Shown here: piece by piece, positions 1 to 6,503 of the stretch | How the letters are laid out: each line of letters starts with the position of its first letter | Position numbering within the stretch: the stretch's first letter is position 1 | DNA from: Deltaproteobacteria bacterium | GTDB lineage: Bacteria; Desulfobacterota_B; Binatia; UBA9968 | DNA length: 7,235 bases | Reading direction: 5' to 3' | Assembly: GCA_016193385.1 (NCBI GenBank) | Contig: JACPSF010000102.1 | Location: forward strand, 1 to 7,235 | Program-made: the position numbers and the translations under genes | The notes under the pieces: model-generated | The model's input: the letters and a program-made list of their open reading frames with translations, nothing else | Database searches by the model: none | Told to the model about the DNA's origin: nothing

Positions 1-1618
1 GAGCTTCGATGACCTCGGCCACGAGCCCATGGATCCCGTTGAATCCGGTCTGCTCCTGGCGCTTCAACATGATGGCCCGCACCCCTTCGTGATACCCCTC
101 GTAGTTTTTCTGGAGCTCTTCCAAGGTCGCGAGCTGGGATCGGCTCTCTTGCAGCCGTTCTTTCAAGGCCCCGACGGTATTTTCCTGCTGCGCTTTCTTT
201 TCTGCCCTCTGCTCGATGGTCGCGGCGATCCTTTCGATCTCCCGCTCGATGTCGCGGGCGCGCGCCGAGGAGCGGTCCAAGGCCGTTCCTCTTTCCTTGC
301 GCTTTTCCTGCCAGGCTTCCGTGGAGCGGGCGCTTTCGGCCGAGGCGGCTTGGGTCTTGGACAGCTCGGCTTCGATCTCCCTGCGCCGCCTCTCCATAGC
401 GCTGAGATCGTTCTTCAACTGGGAAACCCGATTCATCGTGTCGATCAGATCGTCTTTTTCTTGCTCCAGCGCTGAGCGGAGGTTCCGAATCCTGACCTTA
501 ATTTCTTCTAGCGCTTTTTCCTTGTCGCGCAGAAAAGTTTCTTCGAAGAGGGAAAGCTGGATGAACTGATCCTGGGCTTGTTTTAGCTCGTCAATTTCCG
601 CGGCCAGGGTGGCGAGTTTGCCTTGCATTTGCGCGAGTTCGATCCGGGTTTGCCTCTCGGTATCTTCTAAACGTTCCAGATCCTTTCGGTCGAATTCGAC
701 TTTCTGCTCTTCCCCCTGGATCTGGACCTTACGCTGATAAAGCGTCTCTTGCCTCGCCGCGATTTCTCTTTCTGCCTCCAACAGGGATAGCCGGATGGCT
801 TCGCTTTCCGCCTCCTTGGAGTGAAGCGTTGCAAAAAGTTGGACGGAGTGATCCTCCGCTTCCGCCAGCTTGAGCTGATGCCCGGCGATGTCCTCCTCCA
901 GGTCGCGGCTCTGCAGGGTCGCCCAGGCGAGGTCCTTTTCTTTTAACTCTTGCTTGAGAGATTTGTAGCGCTCGGCTTTCTTGGCCTGGAGTTCCAAGCT
1001 TCGGATTTGCCGTTCGATCTCCCGGACAATATCGCTGACCCGCAGCAGATTTTGCTGTGTCCGCTCGAGCTTTCGTTCCGCCACCAGTTTGCGGCTTTTG
1101 TATTTGCTCGTTCCCGCGGCTTCCTCAATGAGCGCACGGCGCTCTTCGGGCTTGGCGTTGACCATTTCCTCGACGCGCCCCTGTTCCACGATGGAATAGG
1201 CCTTGCTTCCTGCCCCTGTGCCGAGGAAGAGCTCAATGATGTCTTTGAGCCGGCACGGCACCTTGTTGATTTCGTATTCGGACTCCCCGGAGCGGAAGAG
1301 CCTGCGGGTCACCATGATCTCACCGAAGCTGTTGTATTCGGCTGGACCCCGACCGTCGGAGTTGTCCAGGACCAACGAAATCTCCGCCATCCCGGTGGAA
1401 GCTAGGCTCTCGCTACCGTTGAAGATGACGTCCTCCATCATGTGACCCCGGAGGTGGCGGGCGCTCTGCTCTCCCATGAGCCAGCGCAGAGCGTCTACAA
1501 CGTTGGACTTGCCACAACCGTTGGGCCCGACGATGGCCGTTATCCCGGAATTAAACTGCAGGATGGTCCGTTGGGCGAATGACTTGAATCCCAACAATTC
1601 CAAGCTCTTAAGGCGCAT
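1..1618 (-). CDS. smc: Chromosome segregation/condensation ATPase SMC, N-terminal part (truncated by window edge)
   Basis: SMC is the ATPase arm of bacterial condensin; with ScpA and ScpB it loads onto DNA near the origin and resolves sister chromosomes. Reading from ATG at 1618, 539 codons run without a stop to the left edge. The N-terminal ATPase head shows Walker A GPNGCGKS (residues 31-38), the R-loop arginine in SARHLRG (R57), and the Q-loop block IVEQGRVEEM (Q146) followed by KPEERRALIEEAAG (156-169). From about residue 175 to 515 the sequence is charged, heptad-like coiled coil rich in E, K, Q, R and L. The last residues (about 521-539, with GFNGIHGLVAEV) are the beginning of the hinge. 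The second coiled coil and the C-terminal head (signature motif, Walker B) lie outside the window. The start is supported by an AAGGA ribosome site 8 bases upstream and by the typical first residues MRLKSLELLGFKSF. Transcription probably starts at its own promoter at 1676-1704. Confidence 0.97.
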   Translation of the reverse strand, partial: MRLKSLELLGFKSFAQRTILQFNSGITAIVGPNGCGKSNVVDALRWLMGEQSARHLRGHMMEDVIFNGSESLASTGMAEISLVLDNSDGRGPAEYNSFGEIMVTRRLFRSGESEYEINKVPCRLKDIIELFLGTGAGSKAYSIVEQGRVEEMVNAKPEERRALIEEAAGTSKYKSRKLVAERKLERTQQNLLRVSDIVREIERQIRSLELQAKKAERYKSLKQELKEKDLAWATLQSRDLEEDIAGHQLKLAEAEDHSVQLFATLHSKEAESEAIRLSLLEAEREIAARQETLYQRKVQIQGEEQKVEFDRKDLERLEDTERQTRIELAQMQGKLATLAAEIDELKQAQDQFIQLSLFEETFLRDKEKALEEIKVRIRNLRSALEQEKDDLIDTMNRVSQLKNDLSAMERRRREIEAELSKTQAASAESARSTEAWQEKRKERGTALDRSSARARDIEREIERIAATIEQRAEKKAQQENTVGALKERLQESRSQLATLEELQKNYEGYHEGVRAIMLKRQEQTGFNGIHGLVAEVIEA

Positions 1619-1626
1619 AATTCAAT

Positions 1627-1631
1627 TCCTT
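1627..1631 (-). promoter_or_regulatory. Ribosome binding site of smc
   Basis: On the minus strand AAGGA lies 8 bases before the ATG at 1618, an ideal spacing. It fixes the smc start and argues against any upstream alternative. Confidence 0.8.
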
Positions 1632-1656
1632 AGCAGGGAAGAGTCAATAGCACACA

Positions 1657-1678
1657 AGTGGCTGATTTAATTGCCACT
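1657..1678. repeat. 6-bp perfect inverted repeat overlapping the smc -10 box and predicted start site
   Basis: AGTGGC (1657-1662) and GCCACT (1673-1678) form perfect 6-bp arms around a 10-base AT-rich spacer. The dyad spans the predicted transcription start and touches the -10 box, so it could be an operator or a short 5'-end hairpin in smc mRNA. Six-base arms also arise by chance, so this is tentative. Confidence 0.3.
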
Positions 1679-1704
1679 ATTCCACAAGAGCGAAAGCGTG
1701 TCAA
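1676..1704 (-). promoter_or_regulatory. Predicted sigma-70 promoter of smc
   Basis: On the minus strand a perfect TTGACA (-35, bases 1704-1699) is followed after exactly 17 bases by AATAGT (-10, bases 1681-1676, 4 of 6 to TATAAT). Transcription would start near 1669, giving a leader of about 50 bases ahead of smc. It suggests smc is transcribed independently of the HNH gene upstream. It is a sequence match only; no start-site data are available. Confidence 0.6.
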
Positions 1705-1768
1705 GAAAAAAGGACAATATAAAGGATGTTTTTATAAGAATACCACAATATATTGGGATGGGAATCAG

Positions 1769-1786
1769 ACAGATCTACGGACCTGT
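1769..1786 (-). repeat. Short hairpin downstream of the HNH gene
   Basis: In minus-strand RNA, ACAGGUC and GAUCUGU can pair (7 bp including one G-U) around a CGUA loop, starting about 20 bases after the HNH stop codon. No U-run follows it, so it is not a standard intrinsic terminator. It may be a 3'-end structure of the HNH transcript. Confidence 0.25.
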
Positions 1787-1808
1787 GCCCGTTAAAAAAG
1801 GCAATAAG

Positions 1809-2441
1809 CTATCTTTCCAGAAGCTCGGTGTTCCAATAGGACACGTCAACCGTGCTCAGGAACGGGAGCCATTCCCGGTAGCGTGACAGGTTAAACGTTT
1901 CCTGCATAAACGGGGTCCATTTCGGCTTGTAGGGTTTCCGCAGCAGGGTCAGCTTCGCCTCTTGGGGAGTTCGCCCCCCTTTATGCCTGTTACATGCGTG
2001 GCATGAGCAAACGACATTTTCCCAGGTGGATATTCCCCCGCGCGATCGGGGTATCACATGATCCAGGTTGAGCTCATGGCGGGGCAGTCTGTGGCCGCAG
2101 TACTGACAGGTGCAATTATCGCGCGCGTAGATATTGTAGCGGCTAAAGCGGACCTGTCTCTTGGGGACCCGGTCATAGCCCACCAGAAGGATCACTCTCG
2201 GTACACGGATGACTCGGTTGACCAGCCCGACGGATTCGTCCCTAACGGAAACGGAGAGGTGACTCCAGCTGTCAAAATCGAAAGTTTGGTACTGCTCGTT
2301 TACTGCCCGCGCGATACCTTGATAAAGGAGAGAAAAAGCCCGCCGCACTGAGGTCACGTGGATAGGCAGGTAGGAGCGATTTAAGATGAGCACCTTCGTG
2401 TTCAGAACCGAATAACCGGGTACGGTTGTTGCGTAGTTCAT
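1809..2441 (-). CDS. Stand-alone HNH endonuclease
   Basis: A 210-residue protein with a zinc-braced HNH (beta-beta-alpha metal) nuclease domain in its centre. The first zinc knuckle is CQYC (C112, C115), followed by LDHVIPRSRGG with the catalytic pair D127-H128, then ENVV with N142, and the second knuckle CHAC (C147, C150) leading into NRHKGG. All core residues are present, so it should be active on nucleic acid. The N-terminal about 95 residues (for example NRSYLPIHVTSVRRAFSLLYQG) belong to a conserved family of small chromosomal HNH proteins; their role is not established to my knowledge. No methylase, integrase or toxin partner is adjacent, and no intron or intein context is visible, so restriction or homing is not supported. 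The ATG at 2441 lacks a good ribosome site, but no other in-frame start fits better. It probably has its own promoter (2500-2528). Confidence 0.93.
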   Translation of the reverse strand: MNYATTVPGYSVLNTKVLILNRSYLPIHVTSVRRAFSLLYQGIARAVNEQYQTFDFDSWSHLSVSVRDESVGLVNRVIRVPRVILLVGYDRVPKRQVRFSRYNIYARDNCTCQYCGHRLPRHELNLDHVIPRSRGGISTWENVVCSCHACNRHKGGRTPQEAKLTLLRKPYKPKWTPFMQETFNLSRYREWLPFLSTVDVSYWNTELLER

Positions 2442-2499
2442 ACCGCGTTTTGAGGGACTAGAACGAGTTTATATTGTCGTAGCAGATTCTAATTAACCC

Positions 2500-2528
2500 A
2501 AAATATCGGTGCAGAGGTAAAAAGTCAA
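2500..2528 (-). promoter_or_regulatory. Predicted sigma-70 promoter of the HNH gene
   Basis: On the minus strand TTGACT (2528-2523, 5 of 6) is followed after 17 bases by TATTTT (2505-2500, 4 of 6). The predicted start near 2493 would give a leader of about 50 bases before the ATG at 2441. It is divergent to the predicted RNase G promoter about 35 bp away. Confidence 0.5.
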
Positions 2529-2562
2529 CAGAAAGGGGGGAACGGGCTGTCCATCGAGGCTC

Positions 2563-2591
2563 TTGCTATTAGCCCGATAGTGGACTATAAA
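2563..2591 (+). promoter_or_regulatory. Predicted sigma-70 promoter (P1) of the RNase G gene
   Basis: TTGCTA (2563-2568, 4 of 6) and TATAAA (2586-2591, 5 of 6) are separated by exactly 17 bases. Predicted transcription from about 2598 gives a leader of about 105 bases. A weaker second candidate lies just downstream: TTGTCG (2603-2608), 16 bases, then TATAGA (2625-2630). Confidence 0.55.
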
Positions 2592-2617
2592 TTGATTTGG
2601 TTTTGTCGTTCCTTATC

Positions 2618-2654
2618 GATCTGTTATAGATCTCCAATGTTTGGGAGAGATCCC
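2618..2654 (+). other. RNase G leader with two small hairpins
   Basis: Two stem-loops are visible in the 5' leader. GATCT/AGATC pair around GTTAT (2618-2632), and GGGA/TCCC pair around a GNRA-type GAGA loop (2643-2654), extendable by one U-G pair. E. coli rne is known to be feedback-controlled through its 5' untranslated region. Whether these stems do anything similar here is speculation. Confidence 0.25.
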
Positions 2655-2703
2655 GCCATTTTTCCCCCGCCCGAGCCGCAGACCAGGTTAAAAAGCACAA
2701 CTC

Positions 2704-4212
2704 ATGCAACAAGACATCTTTATTAATTCCACGCCCCAGGAAAGTCGCATTGCCATCGTAGAGGATAAGGCCCTCGCTGAGTTCTTGGTGGAAAGAAGAC
2801 AGGAGAGAGGCATCGTCGGGAATATTTACAAAGGCAAAGTGGCCCGGGTGCTTCCCGGAATGCAGGCAGCCTTTGTAGAGATCGGCATGGACAAAGCTGC
2901 CTTCCTTCATGTCTCCGATTTTTCCGCCGCGTACGAGGCCGCCTCTCCTCCTCCCGGGTCAGAAGACGAGATCATCTTCGAGGGTCCCAAGCCGGCCTCC
3001 CATCGCCGTCTTCCGATCGAGCGGCAGCTTTCGCGCGGACAGGAGATCTTGGTCCAGGTCGCTAAAGATCCGCTGGGGATGAAGGGGGCCCGCATCACGT
3101 CCTACATCTCCCTCCCGGGACGATACCTGGTCTTCATACCCACAAGCACTCACGTCGGCATCTCACGCCGCATCGAGGATGACAAGGAGAGGAAGCGCTT
3201 GAAGGAGATTGCCCTCTCTCTTTTAACCAAGGAGGGGGGTTTTATTTTGCGGACAGCCTGTGAGGGGCGAAGCAAAAGGGAGATTCAGAGGGATCTCGCA
3301 TTCCTGACCAAACTGTGGCGCGGGATTCAGAAAAAGGCCGAGGGTGCACCCGCTCCTTCTCTCATTCACCAGGATCTCGATCTTATCTCCCGTACCATCC
3401 GTGACTTTTTTACTACGGACACGCACCTGGTCGTTATGGATCACGTCAAGGAATACCGGCGCATCCTCGATTTCGTGGGCCATTTCATGCCTCGACTGAA
3501 ATCGAAGATCACCCTCTATTCGCAAGCCGAGCCGATCATGGACCATTACGGCATTGAAGAGCAGATCGCCAAGGCTTTGGAGCGCAAGATCTGGTTGCAT
3601 TCGGGAGGCTATATCACGATTGAACGCACGGAGGCCTTGACCGCCATTGATATCAACACGGGGCGGTTCGTGGGGAAAAGGAACCAGGAGGAGACGGTTT
3701 TCAAAACGAATCTGGAGGCCGCGCCGGAGATCGTCCGCCAACTGCGGCTGAGAAACGTCGGCGGCATCATTATCATTGACTTTATTGATATGGAGAAGGA
3801 GGCCAACCGCAAAAAAGTATACGACGCGCTCAAGGAGGCGATCAAGAAGGACAAGGCCCGCACCAACATCTTAAAGATCTCTGAGCTGGGCTTGGTCGAG
3901 ATGACTCGGCAGCGGACGCGAGAAAGCCTGGAGAATGTTCTCCTGAGCGCATGCCCCTATTGTGAAGGCCGGGGCCGCATCAAATCCCACGTCACGATCG
4001 CCTACGAGATCCTAAGGGCGATTAAGAGGGAAAAGAGCCACCTCGAAGATGGGAAAAGGATCCAGGTCAGGGTGCACCCGGATATCGCGAACTTTCTCTA
4101 TGACGATGAAAGTCGCAGCCTGGACAATTTGGAGCGAGAGATCAACCGTAAGATCATCATCAAGGCCACCGAGGAGCTGCACCATCAGAAGTACGAAATC
4201 TCTGCTATCTAA
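2704..4212 (+). CDS. rng: Ribonuclease G (RNase E/G family endoribonuclease)
   Basis: A single-strand-specific endoribonuclease that prefers 5'-monophosphorylated RNA; in E. coli RNase G matures the 16S rRNA 5' end and turns over some mRNAs. The protein has 502 residues, close to RNase G (489) and lacking the long C-terminal degradosome scaffold of RNase E. The S1 RNA-binding domain occupies about residues 36-137, opening with GIVGNIYKGKVARVLPGMQAAFVEIG. The phosphate-sensor and RNase H-like region follows (LPGRYLVFIPTSTHVGISRRI). The DNase I-like catalytic core has D316 (AIDINTG) and D359 (IIIIDF), 43 residues apart as in RNase E D303/D346. The zinc link is CPYC (C417, C420). A small-domain-like tail ends at residue 502. 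The start matches the family N-terminus (DIFINSTPQESRIAIVE), although no good ribosome site precedes it. It is monocistronic: the HNH gene diverges upstream and the MFS gene converges downstream. It could equally be called a minimal RNase E. Confidence 0.97.
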   Translation: MQQDIFINSTPQESRIAIVEDKALAEFLVERRQERGIVGNIYKGKVARVLPGMQAAFVEIGMDKAAFLHVSDFSAAYEAASPPPGSEDEIIFEGPKPASHRRLPIERQLSRGQEILVQVAKDPLGMKGARITSYISLPGRYLVFIPTSTHVGISRRIEDDKERKRLKEIALSLLTKEGGFILRTACEGRSKREIQRDLAFLTKLWRGIQKKAEGAPAPSLIHQDLDLISRTIRDFFTTDTHLVVMDHVKEYRRILDFVGHFMPRLKSKITLYSQAEPIMDHYGIEEQIAKALERKIWLHSGGYITIERTEALTAIDINTGRFVGKRNQEETVFKTNLEAAPEIVRQLRLRNVGGIIIIDFIDMEKEANRKKVYDALKEAIKKDKARTNILKISELGLVEMTRQRTRESLENVLLSACPYCEGRGRIKSHVTIAYEILRAIKREKSHLEDGKRIQVRVHPDIANFLYDDESRSLDNLEREINRKIIIKATEELHHQKYEISAI

Positions 4213-4239
4213 CGGGAGCGTAATAAGTCTCGTTGTATT

Positions 4240-4260
4240 GGCTCGGGGGCGGAGCCTCCC
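4240..4260. terminator. GC-rich hairpin between convergent rng and MFS genes
   Basis: In the 52-bp gap between the two stop codons, GGCTC (4240-4244) and GAGCC (4252-4256) form a 5-bp stem. An overlapping alternative pairs GGGGGC with GCCTCC. It is well placed to end transcription from both sides, but no U-run follows on either strand, so it is at best an imperfect intrinsic terminator. Confidence 0.3.
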
Positions 4261-4264
4261 ATCC

Positions 4265-5473
4265 TCAGCTGGCGCTGCGGTAAAGCTTTACGGGCGCCAG
4301 GATCAACGCGCCGATCAGCACCAACGCGCCTGACAGAAAAAAGGCCCAATCGATGCTGTATCTCCCGATGAGAAAACCCGCAATCATCGGAGTCGGAAAT
4401 ACTGCAATCTGGGTTACTAGGGACGTTAGCCCGAAGGAGGCGGCCTGGATCTTGGAGCCAGCGACGTCCAGGATCGTTGCGTGCGTGATGTTTAGCAGTG
4501 TGTAAAAGAAAACACCGATGGCGCTGATGACCAGCCCGAGCAGGATCCCTGGAGTTGCGACGGCCAGCAAGAGGACAAGGATACCGAGGGACAAGAAGGA
4601 GGGAAACAGAACGGCCCTTCGGCCGTAGCGATCGGAAAGATAGCCCAAGGCGGGTTGCGAGACAGTTCCCATCGCGTGAAGCAGGGCAATGTACACGCCG
4701 AGGATGAAGGGTGAATAGCCGAGATGTTCTTGTAAATAGATAGGCAAGAAGGTGATCACAACGAGCCGGCCCATCTGGAGAAGGCCTGTGGCTGCCGAGA
4801 CAGCAAGGAAGAGGGGGTGTTTCGCAAGATCGGCCATCTCTCGAAGCTGGCCGCCGCGCCACCCCTGGGACTCCGCATGCGTAAAGAAACCTGCCAGGCT
4901 CCACCAGACGATGATCCCGAAAAAAAGCCCAGGTAAGACCTGCATGCCCAGCACCGTGTGCCACGGTAACGCGACCAGCAACAAGCCGACGCCAAGGGGG
5001 GTTAGCGTGTCGCTGAGCGTTGCGCCCATACCGTGAATGGCTAGGGCTGTGGCTCGGCGATCCGGAAAACGGTTGGACAAAGATGCGGCGGCCGCTGGAT
5101 GCCAGAGCGCTGAGCCCAGCCCAACAAAGCCAGAGCCGAGCAGCGCCCAGAAAAAGAGGGGCGCGATTCCCATGAGAAAATAAGCGGTCCCCATAAAGGC
5201 TAGGGCGGAGCCCAGAATGAGGGCGCGCTGTCGCACCAGGGAATCCGCAAGCATACCCATGGGCAATTCCAGGCTGCCCATAGCCAGCTGTCGGGCCGAA
5301 TTCAGCGCGCCGACTTCAATGTCGTTCAACCCCAGCCCCGCCTTGAGAGAGGGGAGGACGACCGGGAAAAGCTGCTGGAACCAGTGAATGAAAAAGTGGC
5401 CACCGGTCAGAAATCCCAGAAGCCGCAGCCGCTCGGCGCCGATCCCGCGGATCGCATTCAGGGGGTTGTGCAA
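4265..5473 (-). CDS. Major facilitator superfamily transporter, fosmidomycin-resistance (Fsr)-like
   Basis: An inner-membrane secondary transporter of 402 residues with about 12 predicted helices (first about 18-42, last about 372-395) and a central loop near 198-218. Motif A is present in both halves: GMLADSLVRQR (73-83) between helices 2 and 3, and GYLSDRYGRR (277-286) between helices 8 and 9. The GLGSALWHP block (118-126) at helix 4 and the small-residue-rich segment around 147-165 match the pattern of Fsr-type exporters, but substrate cannot be deduced and either drug efflux or metabolite uptake is possible. The start codon is TTG (5473-5471), directly after an in-frame TAG. The first in-frame ATG comes about 65 codons later and would delete the first helices. 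AGGG lies 9 bases before the TTG. The gene is divergent from the DUF6282-like hydrolase gene and shares a promoter region with an inverted repeat, suggesting a common function. Confidence 0.93.
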   Translation of the reverse strand: MHNPLNAIRGIGAERLRLLGFLTGGHFFIHWFQQLFPVVLPSLKAGLGLNDIEVGALNSARQLAMGSLELPMGMLADSLVRQRALILGSALAFMGTAYFLMGIAPLFFWALLGSGFVGLGSALWHPAAAASLSNRFPDRRATALAIHGMGATLSDTLTPLGVGLLLVALPWHTVLGMQVLPGLFFGIIVWWSLAGFFTHAESQGWRGGQLREMADLAKHPLFLAVSAATGLLQMGRLVVITFLPIYLQEHLGYSPFILGVYIALLHAMGTVSQPALGYLSDRYGRRAVLFPSFLSLGILVLLLAVATPGILLGLVISAIGVFFYTLLNITHATILDVAGSKIQAASFGLTSLVTQIAVFPTPMIAGFLIGRYSIDWAFFLSGALVLIGALILAPVKLYRSAS

Positions 5474-5528
5474 CTAAGGTTTCCCTATTCCCAGTGGTAA
5501 AGTCCGACGATGCTTCCGTTCGGCGCGC

Positions 5529-5557
5529 ATAGTATTGGAGCGAGCCCGGACTGTCAA
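5529..5557 (-). promoter_or_regulatory. Predicted promoter of the MFS transporter gene
   Basis: On the minus strand a perfect TTGACA (5557-5552), then 17 bases, then TACTAT (5534-5529, 4 of 6). Predicted start near 5522 and a leader of about 50 bases. The -35 box lies inside the left arm of the inverted repeat at 5550-5570. Confidence 0.6.
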
Positions 5558-5570
5558 ACAGCTTGACAGT
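5550..5570. promoter_or_regulatory. Putative shared operator: perfect 8-bp inverted repeat over both divergent -35 boxes
   Basis: ACTGTCAA (5550-5557) and TTGACAGT (5563-5570) are perfect inverted arms around a 5-base spacer. Each arm contains a TTGACA -35 hexamer, one for each divergent gene. A dimeric regulator bound here would cover both -35 boxes and so could control both genes together. No regulator gene is adjacent in the window. Part of the symmetry follows simply from having two divergent consensus -35 boxes, but the match extends beyond the hexamers. Confidence 0.5.
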
Positions 5571-5591
5571 GTTGCGTAGCGCCCATAAGCT
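5563..5591 (+). promoter_or_regulatory. Predicted promoter of the DUF6282-like hydrolase gene
   Basis: Perfect TTGACA (5563-5568), 17 bases, then TAAGCT (5586-5591), which keeps only the first, second and last positions of the -10 consensus. The leader would be about 18 bases. The weak -10 with a perfect -35 suggests either low basal activity or dependence on an activator. Confidence 0.45.
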
Positions 5592-5615
5592 GGCGGCTCC
5601 GGCGGGGCAAAGAAC

Positions 5616-6503
5616 ATGCGGTTTTACGACGAACTTTTAGTTGGGGCGATCGACCTTCACTGCCACGTGGACCTTGAGTTCTCCGCGGCAGAGCCCAAGC
5701 GGGAGCCGGAGGCGCACTGGCTGATCAAGGCGGAAGCGATGGGACTTAGAGGCGTGGTCCTCAAGTCTCATTGGTGGCCCACGGTAACCGCCGTGCCTCT
5801 GATCCTGGCTGCGACCTCGACCAAGGTATCCCTCTGGTCCAGCGTAACGCTTAACGCCTCGGCCGGGGGCCCGAACCCGTGCGTGGTCGAGGCCGGCGCG
5901 GCATTGGGAGGGAAAGTCATTTTTTTGCCGACCTGGGGGGCGCTCAACGATATTCAGCGTCGAGGCTTCAGCCATCGGCTGCACTCGGTTTACCGAGATT
6001 TTTCCCGTTTGGAGAATCCAGGCGTCGTTTTCACCGACGATCGGGGTGATCTCCTGCCGCTGGGAAAGGAGCTCATCCAAAGCTGCAAGGCCAAGGATCT
6101 CACTTTGGGAACAGGGCACGTTTCCTGGCAGGAGTCCCTTGTGTTCGCCCAGGCAGCGGAGCAGATGGGATTCAAGCGATTGATCCTGAACCACCCCTTG
6201 AGCGATATCATCGGCGCTCCTTTGGATGCCCTTCAGCGCGCAGCGGAACTGGGCGCCTTTATCGAGACCTGCTGGAACCAACTCGCTCCCGGCCGCATGG
6301 ATTCACGCGAACTCGTATCAAAGCTTCGCGCGATCGGTCTCGCCCAAGTCGTTGCGAGCACCGATTACTTCCGTCCTTACAGCCCGAACCCGCCGGAGCT
6401 CTTTCGCATGTTTCTCGGCATGCTTCACGAAGGGGGCCTGACTCGCGAGGAGATCAAGCAGGTGGCCTGTATCAATCCCGCCAGAGCGATGGGATTGGAA
6501 TGA
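5616..6503 (+). CDS. DUF6282-like metal-dependent hydrolase (amidohydrolase-type)
   Basis: A 295-residue cytoplasmic protein with no signal peptide or membrane helix. It opens with the amidohydrolase-type metal motif IDLHCH (H15, H17). Other likely metal or active-site residues are K50 and H52 (VVLKSHW), H168 (GTGHVS), H193 (LNHPL) and D250 (STDYFRP), in the order HxH, K, H, H, D typical of amidohydrolase TIM barrels. The lysine sits earlier than in classical members, so the exact metal site is uncertain. The C-terminal INPARAMGLE also resembles amidohydrolase tails. I associate the overall pattern with DUF6282, whose substrate is not known to me. Hydrolysis of a small amide, lactone or similar compound is a reasonable guess only. 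A weak GGGG ribosome site sits 8 bases before ATG. The divergent MFS transporter and shared operator suggest joint handling of one substrate. Confidence 0.88.
   Translation: MRFYDELLVGAIDLHCHVDLEFSAAEPKREPEAHWLIKAEAMGLRGVVLKSHWWPTVTAVPLILAATSTKVSLWSSVTLNASAGGPNPCVVEAGAALGGKVIFLPTWGALNDIQRRGFSHRLHSVYRDFSRLENPGVVFTDDRGDLLPLGKELIQSCKAKDLTLGTGHVSWQESLVFAQAAEQMGFKRLILNHPLSDIIGAPLDALQRAAELGAFIETCWNQLAPGRMDSRELVSKLRAIGLAQVVASTDYFRPYSPNPPELFRMFLGMLHEGGLTREEIKQVACINPARAMGLE

Noticed and set aside
29..475. Long plus-strand open frames opposite smc (also 216-569 and 950-1405)
   Set aside because: They are antisense to an unmistakable SMC coding sequence, are low-complexity (L/F/G-rich) and arise from its codon bias.
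1625..1655. Second smc promoter using TTGACT near 1643-1648 on the minus strand
   Set aside because: Its -10 position would fall on the ribosome binding site and start codon, leaving no usable leader; the TTGACA promoter upstream is much better.
1671..1886. 71-codon plus-strand frame in the smc/HNH gap
   Set aside because: It overlaps the 3' end of the HNH gene on the other strand, has no ribosome site and no recognisable family; the gap is better explained by the smc promoter.
3223..3741. 172-codon minus-strand frame inside rng
   Set aside because: Antisense to the RNase G catalytic core, whose motifs are fully intact; a shadow frame.
4209..4964. 251-codon minus-strand frame overlapping the MFS gene
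   Set aside because: Same strand but a different frame from a clear 12-helix transporter; its composition (R/P/S/H-rich) is typical of an out-of-frame reading.
5637..6281. 214-codon minus-strand frame opposite the hydrolase gene
   Set aside because: The plus-strand frame carries the conserved metal-ligand motifs, and the antisense frame shows none.
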